This document shows positions 55,115 to 64,000 of a stretch of DNA of 64,000 nt, piece by piece. The DNA is from Liolophura sinensis (Eukaryota > Mollusca > Polyplacophora > Chitonida > Chitonidae). The stretch lies in contig NC_088295.1 in the NCBI RefSeq assembly GCF_032854445.1, positions 4,838,501-4,902,500 of the forward strand, given 5' to 3'. The position numbers and the translations under genes are program-made. The notes beneath the pieces were generated by a model, which was not told the origin of the DNA, searched no databases, and saw only the letters and a program-made list of their open reading frames with translations. The first letter of the stretch is position 1, and each line of letters starts with the position of its first letter.

Positions 55115-58100
55115 CTAAGGCCTTGGCTTGTGTGATGGATTTATCTGGTGATGGATTATCCCAGCCTGCCTAGTCACAGAAGGATTTAACACCTTAAGGA
55201 AGTCAGGATAAGGGTACCCAAAAATCATGTAGTCCAGATAGTACATCTCATAAAGGTCCCTCAACATTGGCAACGGAACCTGTTTAAAGTATTTTTTTAG
55301 ACTTTCTGAGGTTTTGGAATGAGAGTACGTGGAATATCGGGAGGGGAAAGTGACATTTTTGTCCACGTTCATATAGTGCAAAATATGGGTGGCATCTGAG
55401 TCTAAATTTTCGTAGTGTCCAATGACATCATAGTTGACAGTGCAGGGGAAGCAGTGCTTGTGTTGCTGAATCCAGTGCTCATTTAGAGGCTGCTCCATCA
55501 CTGTTCTAGGATCCAGCAAATACTGGACAAACTCAGCAAAACTCACATCATCTCCTTCCTCCTTGGCTTGCTCTGTTGCATTTCTGCGATATCTTTTTAT
55601 TATTTTTCTGCCGTACAGTCTCTGGAATGTGGAGCTGAATTTCATGATGAACTTGTTTCGGTATGCTGACAGCACACGCTCCAGAGGCTCTCGGGCTATC
55701 ATGAACTTGAAGTAATTTTTCAGACGATATCGAATTTCGCCAAGGCCATACTGACTAAGATATCGGAGGTTGTTTTTGTACTTGTGATGGGCATCGTCGC
55801 TAAGGATCTCCAGCGGATTGGTGATGTTCAGCTTGCCACTGAGTATGAGGAAGACGCGACGCCAGTTGGTACAGGCCACCTTAGGGATCTGGCAGTACAA
55901 CACCTGGTGCCGATCGTCCACAATGATAGAGGATAACGTTTTGGTGGGCAGCATATCTATGGTCACCTGGTCCAGCTGATACTGTAAACACTGATGCTGT
56001 AACTGTATCCTCTTCTCATCCTGAACTGACCAGAACGTCTCTTCATTAAGCACCACCTTGTGTCAAAAACAGAAAAGATCATTTTTACATGTGTCAATAA
56101 ATAACATGTAGTTCCACTGACAGTTCTAATGGAGTACACGAGTAAGGCAAACTAAATTTGCCACAAACTGTTATAGTTGAGTAAACATTGGTATAGTATC
56201 ACCTATAAACGTAAACAACTTATTGCTTTCATTGCTTTCTTCTCTTTTCCTTCTCTATTTTTGGAGCATTTCATGTATTTAATGTTTGGATGGACTCCGC
56301 GATCCCAAATGAAGATTTTCAGCCAGACGATCTGACAGCACAATAGAAGGATCCTGCCAGCCATCTGGCCACCTTGTGTAATGTTCTTTACACAACCTTA
56401 ACAGTTTCATCTCCTAATAACAACGGTCACCAAAGTATGATACTCTGAGTTCAGGGATACATCGAGATAATAACAGGACTGACGCAGCTTGTTCACATAC
56501 TACTGTCTTTATCTACAGATCCATGCCAGAAATCCATAGTGCAACATTAAACAACATATCTTATCTGTGTTCGATGAAACTGGCACATTAAAACATACAA
56601 GGTACAATGGATATGGGATTGCCTAGGTGCCTGGGTGCACAGGCCACAGTATGGGCCTACTCCTGCTGGTATGCTGATTTCTGCTTTCAGTGCACAAAGA
56701 CATGTACTTTTTCCCACTGTACAATTTATTGGCTTTGAATTATTACTCACCTTGCTTTTGTCTTCATAGTGGATTTTTTTGAAATCTAAAGGAAGTAAAG
56801 TGAACAGAATTAAATGGATGACCTGATTAAATGATGATTAAATGATGACCACAATTACATGCATGAATTAGTTTTAGTCAATCAATATAACTTTTCAAAA
56901 ATACAAATGGTTTAACATTACACTACATGTATGTTAAATGTATAAGCAAAGAGTGGATCAAAACCAGACCCTGACTGGGACAACTTGTCTTCAACAAACA
57001 ACCTCACAGACACTGTTGATGCTTCAAAAGGTATACACCTAGTAGGGCCCCACCAACAATGAAAGCAGGGAATTTACAAATTCCATGACTGCTGAACCCA
57101 CACCATGTGCCTTGTGGTTAAGTTACACAATTGAACCATGTCCTGATCCACTTCTTTTTAAGATTGCATTTTGTAGAACCGACCTTACCATTAAGAAGAT
57201 TGATTTTTCAATTCAGAGATCTTATTTTCCATCAAAAGGAGTGATCTTACCATTCAGGAGTGATGATTCCATTAAGAGTGAGTGAGTGCTTGGAGTTTAA
57301 CGTCGTACTCAACAATTTTTCAGTCATATGACGACAAAGGAATCATTAGGGTGCATGTACGTGTAATGTGCCTCCTTGTTGCAGGACGGATTTCCACCGC
57401 TCTTTTATTTAGTGCTGCTTCACTGAGACGACTTACCGAAGGCAAGTAAGCCGCCCCGCCCGAGCCATTATTCTGATACGGGTCAACCAGTCGTTGCACT
57501 ATCCCCTTCATGCTGAACGCCAAGCGAGGAAGTTACAACTCCCTCTTTTAAAGTCTTAGGTGTGACTCGATCAAGGATTGATCCTGGATCTACCGGTCCC
57601 GATTCCATTAAGAAGACTGATCTTTCAATAAGAGGAATTATTTGCCATCAAGGAGAGTGATATTTCCATTAAGAGAGGTGATTTTTCTATGGAGGAGTGA
57701 TAATTCCATTAAAAGGACTGATCTTTCCATTAGGAGGAGTAATTTTTCCATTAACAGTATAAATCCTATTGTTAAGAGGACTGATACTTCTATTAAGGAA
57801 TTATCTTTCCACTGTCAAAAGTAAGCCTTCCATTAAAAGGACCGACCTTTCCGTCAACTGGATCGATCCTTCCGTTAAAGGGATTGATCCACCCATTAAC
57901 AGGATTGTATGGTCCATCCATTAAGACAATTCAGCGATCTTTCCATTCTGGGGACTGATCCTTTCATTACAAAAGGATTGAACCTGATGTTGAGAGGACT
58001 CGTCCTCCTGTAGAGAGGCATGGTCCTCTGATCCTCTAATTTGCACTGAGACCGATCCTCCAGTTAAGAAGACTGATCTTTCCACTGTGAGGATTGGTAC

Positions 58101-58307
58101 CGGTATTTCCCAAAAAGGGTCAATCCTTCACTCCATTAATAGAAATGATTATCCGAATGCAAGAGCTGATCAAATGTTCAACTTACCATAACCTGGGAAC
58201 GGCAGGAAATCCGATGTGTACAACAGGTAGACCAAGCATGGAACCAACACAGAGCTTGACACTAACAAAACCAAACACGATAATTTCTGGCGGTTTGGGG
58301 TGACCAT
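55115..58307 (-). CDS. Carbohydrate sulfotransferase, CHST11/12/14 (HNK-1ST) family (3 coding exons)
   Basis: A Golgi type II enzyme that moves sulfate from PAPS to a glycan, in this family usually GalNAc of chondroitin or dermatan. Exons: 58187-58307, 56751-56785, 55115-56056; the phases fit and give 365 aa (CHST11 352, CHST14 376). Exon 1 encodes a short cytoplasmic tail and signal anchor (SCLVLLVSSSVLVPCLVYLL, 10-29). Exon 2 has eleven full codons. Exon 3 holds the catalytic domain: 5'-phosphosulfate loop IPKVACTNWRRV (109-120), 3'-phosphate site AREPLERVLSAYRNKF (173-188), then YGRKIIKRYRRNAT, FAEFVQYLLDP, NEHW and YDVIGHYENL, all matching CHST11/14. The frame from ATG at 58307 is preferred because it gives the anchor. 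Which acceptor sugar is used cannot be told. Confidence 0.93.
57180..58090. repeat. Degenerate 18-20-bp repeat in sulfotransferase intron 1
   Basis: About 35 diverged modules of the type ccattaagaggactgatctt and variants (ttaggaggagt, tcaaaaggagtg), interrupted by the family-A SINE at 57278. The strong divergence makes it older than most arrays here. Confidence 0.8.
57278..57600 (-). mobile_element. SINE, family A, reversed, with 13-bp target-site duplication
   Basis: Bounded by gattccattaaga at 57265-57277 and 57601-57613. The inserted element reads gtgagtgagtgcttggagtt through to ggatctaccggtccc, the reverse complement of the 51734 copy. The duplication is itself one module of the surrounding repeat. 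Confidence 0.94.
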
Positions 58308-59454
58308 TTTGTGACATTCTGGCTTCAAGTATCCTGTTCGCCTGTTTTAATCACTTTGTAAATTTAAAAAAATATATATATATATGTAAAACAAGTTCCT
58401 TTCCAGAAATGTAATGACTTACATTTGATATACAGTTATATTATGGCACTGTCAATTATGTGCAGTTGACTGAAACACTTTTCAGAGCTTGCGGTTGCGG
58501 CAATTCATTTCACTGAGATGCGTACCATTACCAACCGCTTTATAAATACGCGTCAAGCCATGGCAAAAGCATTTGAAAGTCTAGGTTTCTACGGCCACAA
58601 GTGTTGACGTGCAACACTGACAGCCGACTAATCAACTTCGTGGACGGATAAAGAAGCTGGAATTCTCAAGCTAGGCAGCAAGGCGGTTGAAGCTAAATGT
58701 AGAAGTAGATCCAGATTCGGTTAGGGTTAAAATATTTCTTGTGGTATTCTCGAAAATGTTAAAATTATATTACTTTAAGCTGATTCAGATACTGTTTATT
58801 ACTTGTGCACTGTACCTAGTTAAAAATGAATGCATAATTGAATTTTTTCTTTCGTAATGTAATCATTTCACCATTTTAGGATAAACTGCGAAATTGATGT
58901 GTGAGCGCATGTGCAAAATAATCGGAAGCGAAAATAAAAGACTGGAGAAGTTGAACTGGAAGGTTTGTTTCTGATTACCTTGGGTTTGAATGGCATCGAC
59001 ATGTTTTCTATATCAGTTGGTTTAGATTTGTTTATTATGCCATTTAATTGTTAACTTGACAGCTTCAGATGCAAAGAAAAGCTGGAAAATCACCTCTTTA
59101 GTTTCGTCGGCCATTTTGAACAGTGATGTTCCATTTGTACAGCTTTAGAGAGAACCCAATACAACCATTCAAGTAAATGGGTGAAAACAAACTGAACTTT
59201 TCACATTTTGTATTGAAGTTTTTATTTTAATGTTTGTTTGGAATCCTGTCAGTTGGTATCATCTGGCACAAATCGTCATTGGAGTATTGACGATAACAGT
59301 GTTAATTTTGTACTCGGTGAAAGTGCAGGCTGATTGTCTTTGTTATTGAACAAGTCTCGTGCAAATAACCTAAAGACCTGCTTTATGCACTTACTGCAAG
59401 ACCACCATATAGTGTCTCAACTCACTCTAGAATACCTTCCATGGCACACACTTC

Positions 59455-59670
59455 TCAGCCACTACCCCCATCTTCACACTGCTGTACGTAGATGATTGAT
59501 CTGATGTTAGGTTTGGCAGAAGTTTGTTTGCCCAAGGATGGCCCTAAGCCAACATCAGAGCTTGCTCCATTTAAAACGTGCTGCAGATACCTGCCGTAGT
59601 CTAATATGGGAAGGCTGTCAGTACAGCTGTTTGTTTTGAGCATCACCAAGCTATCTCGAATCCATGTGGA
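59455..59670 (-). CDS. Possible orphan terminal exon, unknown protein
   Basis: The minus strand has an acceptor-like ttatttcctag followed by a 71-codon frame and a stop. Its composition looks protein-like rather than random: WIRDSLVMLKTNS, LDYGRYLQHVLNGASSD, KPNIRSIIYVQQ. I do not recognise the family, and no upstream exon was found in 59671-62065. It could be the last exon of a minus-strand gene, a pseudogene exon, or chance. Confidence 0.22.
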   Translation of the reverse strand, partial: STWIRDSLVMLKTNSCTDSLPILDYGRYLQHVLNGASSDVGLGPSLGKQTSAKPNIRSIIYVQQCEDGGSG

Positions 59671-59883
59671 CTAGGAAATAACAGATCGAAGGAAGATAAG
59701 TGTCTGCAATCTTTAGGCCATGGAGACATATTTCATGGATAATTTTTGTCTCAAATGCTGCATCAGGTTTTTAAATGGCCGGACCAAATGTTGCCAGCCC
59801 TAATGTCAGAGCAATCTCAGACTATTCTCCATGATGAAGCAGGACGTGCGTCTCGTTCCTCAAGATGTCAGCTGTGGCCGAGG

Positions 59884-59978
59884 AGTGTGTGCCATGGATA
59901 AATGTGTGTGATGGATAAACGTGTGTGATGGATAAATGTGTGTGATGGATAAATGTGTGTGATGGATAAATGTGTGCC
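59884..59978. repeat. 17-bp repeat, about 5 copies
   Basis: gtgtgtgatggataaat repeated with one or two changes. Confidence 0.85.
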
Positions 59979-62069
59979 ATAATAAATCTATTCTGAAGTA
60001 AGCAGGGACATTTGGTGTCGGTGAGGTGGGTGAGGAGAGCAGGTCTTTAGGTTGGTGTCTTTTTATTTGCAAGAGACTTCTACCACAACAAAAACAATCA
60101 ATCTGGACCTTCATTGAGTAGGAAATTAACAGTGTTAGTCAGGGTTAGATCTAGGGCCCTTCTGTGTCTGTAAAACAGACGTTTTAAAAAAAATCAGAGG
60201 AATGGTTTTGTAATTTGCCTGAGTCAGTTGAGAAGTAGGTTATCAGAATTTTCTTGGAATTTCTTTAGAAGGGACACAGCTGACAGAAGAGGGCATCAGT
60301 GGCATAATTGATGACTTAACATACAGCAATTTCAGTATCCGTCCTCTCTGTTCTAATTCTCATCACAGGTCTTCTGCCTTTGTCCTGCTCCTAGTTTTGA
60401 TGACATGACCCAAATTCACTCAGATTTTTAATTTGTGGAAAAAATTATATTCAGTGTAAAGCTCAATATTGTGGTAATGTCTTTCATTTTTTTTACATGA
60501 AATTTTTTTGCTTACCTAGCAAATTACACAATTAATTGCCTGTTTATAACTAATTGTCTATACAGTGTATCTTAGCTTATTAGAGGCATAGCTTCCCGGG
60601 TCTAGGCAGATTCTGGAGCCCAGCCTTTTCTGATTCACTTCTCTGTGGCCGGGTCATTTTGAGCACCTGGGTTCTTTGCAAAGGGCAGGAGGTGGTAAAT
60701 AATAGGGGGCTAAATGGGTGAACTGCTAAAGTTCATTGTACTACAAGACACTGAAACTATCATATTTAAAGACTAGACACATTCTGATTACTTTTCCAGA
60801 GATAATTTTTTACGTAAAAGCTATATTTTTCATTTTTTATTCTAAAATCTTTATCAATGCATATCTCGCCTGGGTTATATTCGCTTTGTTTTCACCTGCA
60901 GCCCTTAAGCAATTAGTGCAATGACGATTGGCTCAGGACAGCTTTGGAATCATGGCAGAACTTGGAATGGTGAAAAGTGGCCAGTACTTCAAAACACATT
61001 CCCATGTGTTTAAATGTTTTATTCTCACACACAAAGAAATTAATTAAGTATTTCACCACACATTACATCATTATGACCCAATAAAAACAAGGACAAACCA
61101 AGAATTATAACAAAATTTTGATGCTTAGAATGAATTACTAGTAAAATAGCACAGCACTGTTATTCAGGTCTGCTTTGGTTAGACATTGATGAACAAAATG
61201 ACTTAGGTGTCTCACTAGATCAGTTTCACTACATGTTATCAACTATATTAAGAAAGTCAACAAGAGAAGGATATGTACTGTCATACATAGATTTAGCCAT
61301 AATTAGAAATCAGGTGGTCTCATTTCCAATTTTCCCTATCTGTCCCATGTTAGTTTTGTCAGAACAGGGCGTCCCAAAGACACTGAGAAACCCTCTGGCT
61401 AAACCTATGCGGTCATAAGACAAGTGTAAATGTATCGCCTGGTAAAAGGCTGAACAGGATGTTTGGTAGAGAACATCATTCAGACATGTACTTAGACATT
61501 GCAGAAGTACATTTGTCTACATTTTTTTTTATTTTTACGCACGAGACTCTCCAACTGACATTCATTTTGGGTTAGACATGTGTATCTCCCACATTCTGCA
61601 GGGAGATGATGGATGCTAACTCAAAGTCCTTCCAGGGCCTTCACTTACCTGTCATGGCAGTTGCAAGCAGACAAGGTGAAGGATTATTTAGGATGGTATA
61701 GGGAAATGAAAATACTGAAAAATGGCAATTGCCAATATCTCTTTAATATCAAATAAAGAATTTTTTTGATATCAGATCTGTGTTTCTTGTTGGATAGCAG
61801 TAGGCAATGTCTCAAACTGATTGAAGAATACTAGTTTGAATTTGCAAAAAGATAAATTTGATAATATACATAGAGGTTTGAATGTTATAAATGTGCATCT
61901 TTCAAGGCTAGGATCGTCATTTAATGACACCAACAGAACCCCTGGTGGCTATATGCACATTTACATGTGACTAGAGGACATACACAGTTTTTCTAAGTAA
62001 GGGGAAACCAGGAGCAGGGTGTTTATTCTCTCTCTTGTCTGCATTACAGGTTTGCATTTTTTTAGCTGA

Positions 62070-63258
<1,189 letters not shown>

Positions 63259-64000
63259 GTAAGTAGAATGTCACCATGTAACATGTGGAAACCAAAGGTA
63301 AAAATACATTGTGCAGCAAAACTCTTATCGAACACATATACAACCTCCATATTATGTGAAAGCGGATATTATGCACATCACATCACATCCATAAATATTA
63401 CTGCTGTATTTTAGAAGTAAACTGACAAAAATTGGTTACAAACCATGTTCTTTTGTGCTGAAGAGCTCGGAGTTTGGGTCAAAAATCAGTCTCAGGGCAT
63501 TCTGGACTCTAAACAAAAGTTAATCAAAATGTTTGGTTGGCAGGACAGTCCTTTCCTACAAAGGTTATTAGAAGAACAAAGACATGTTTTATTGGCATGC
63601 ATAAGTTAAAGGTACCTTGCCTCTTACACTTATTGCTCCCAATAATTTCTAGTTTTGCATTTTCGTAGCATTTTCCATCTTCTCAAAGAGATTTTAACAT
63701 TTAACATACTGACATCTGCCCTATTCAGGGGAGGTAATGCAAGCCACCCCAGTTGCATGTATGACAAGGTGAGAGCTTTGACTACATGTATATATACATC
63801 AGTACAGTGTTTATATGCCAGGGTTGGGATAAAGCAGCAAACGCTCGTTTGGGATACGCAGGGGTTGCCGTCCATCTAATTATGGGGAACGGTCGCCCAA
63901 TCACGACGAGCTAAGGCTGAGATTCAAATATAGTTCACAGGGAAAAGGCCTTTAAAATCTGAACCACAAGACGTGTTTAAGTCGATTTATTCCAGCACTT
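63259..64000 (+). other. UBE2I intron, start of
   Basis: Follows the GTAAGT donor of exon B. No sequence encoding the next UBC9 segment and no repeat array is seen. Confidence 0.6.

Larger units (their letters stand above)
58308..62065. other. Divergent flank between the sulfotransferase and UBE2I
   Basis: Probably holds both promoters and non-coding 5' exons of UBE2I, since UBE2I coding starts only at 62085 just after an acceptor. A plausible 5' UTR exon is around 58880-58960 (after cattttag). No start site can be proven. Other contents: a possible orphan exon at 59455 and a short repeat at 59884. Otherwise AT-rich with no long frame. Confidence 0.4.

Noticed and set aside
63259-64000. Third UBE2I coding exon
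   Set aside because: No frame encoding the expected TPWEGGLF segment was found, so the next exon must lie beyond the window.

Overview
This is animal nuclear DNA: genes are split by GT-AG introns, coding density is low, and the spaces are filled with tRNA-derived SINEs, an LTR retroelement and an unusual number of minisatellites. Two SINE families occur many times: one of about 325 bp whose tail reads 'cagtcatatgacgac / taacgtcgta', and one whose tail reads 'actcaagaatatttcactta'. From memory these look like molluscan or other lophotrochozoan (possibly brachiopod) repeats. Phylum is an inference; no species call is made.

Layout: five protein-coding genes can be resolved from homology plus splice-site and phase bookkeeping. 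(1) UBE2S, minus strand, 4879-7795, 5 coding exons, 202 aa: the K11-chain ubiquitin-conjugating enzyme of the APC/C. (2) ARL6IP1, plus strand, 10675-23780, 6 coding exons, about 211 aa: an ER-shaping hairpin membrane protein, head-to-head with UBE2S. (3) A monoamine oxidase (MAO-A/B-like), minus strand, 27974-41175, 12 coding exons, 528 aa, every junction in phase; it converges with ARL6IP1. (4) A carbohydrate (chondroitin/dermatan type, CHST11/14-like) sulfotransferase, minus strand, 55115-58307, 3 coding exons, 365 aa. (5) UBE2I/UBC9, the SUMO-conjugating enzyme, plus strand, first two coding exons at 62085-63258, running off the right edge.

Between MAO and the sulfotransferase lies a retroelement graveyard (about 46.8-52.2 kb). 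A plus-strand Ty3/gypsy-type pol remnant (RNase H end, integrase, chromodomain-like tail) is followed by a broken env-like ORF, a polypurine tract and a 640-bp LTR. It abuts, head-to-head, a minus-strand ORF from a second element. A fragment resembling a Crypton-type tyrosine recombinase sits beside a 200-base assembly gap at 9200-9399.

The most striking feature is the tandem repeats. About twenty arrays with units of 17 to 160 bp occupy a large share of the window. At least five, probably six, begin exactly at an intron-exon junction of MAO or ARL6IP1, and every unit is a copy of that junction, including the AG acceptor or GT donor and, in several cases, some exon sequence. The introns therefore carry tens of near-copies of their own splice sites. 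I regard this as the candidate undescribed phenomenon of the window.
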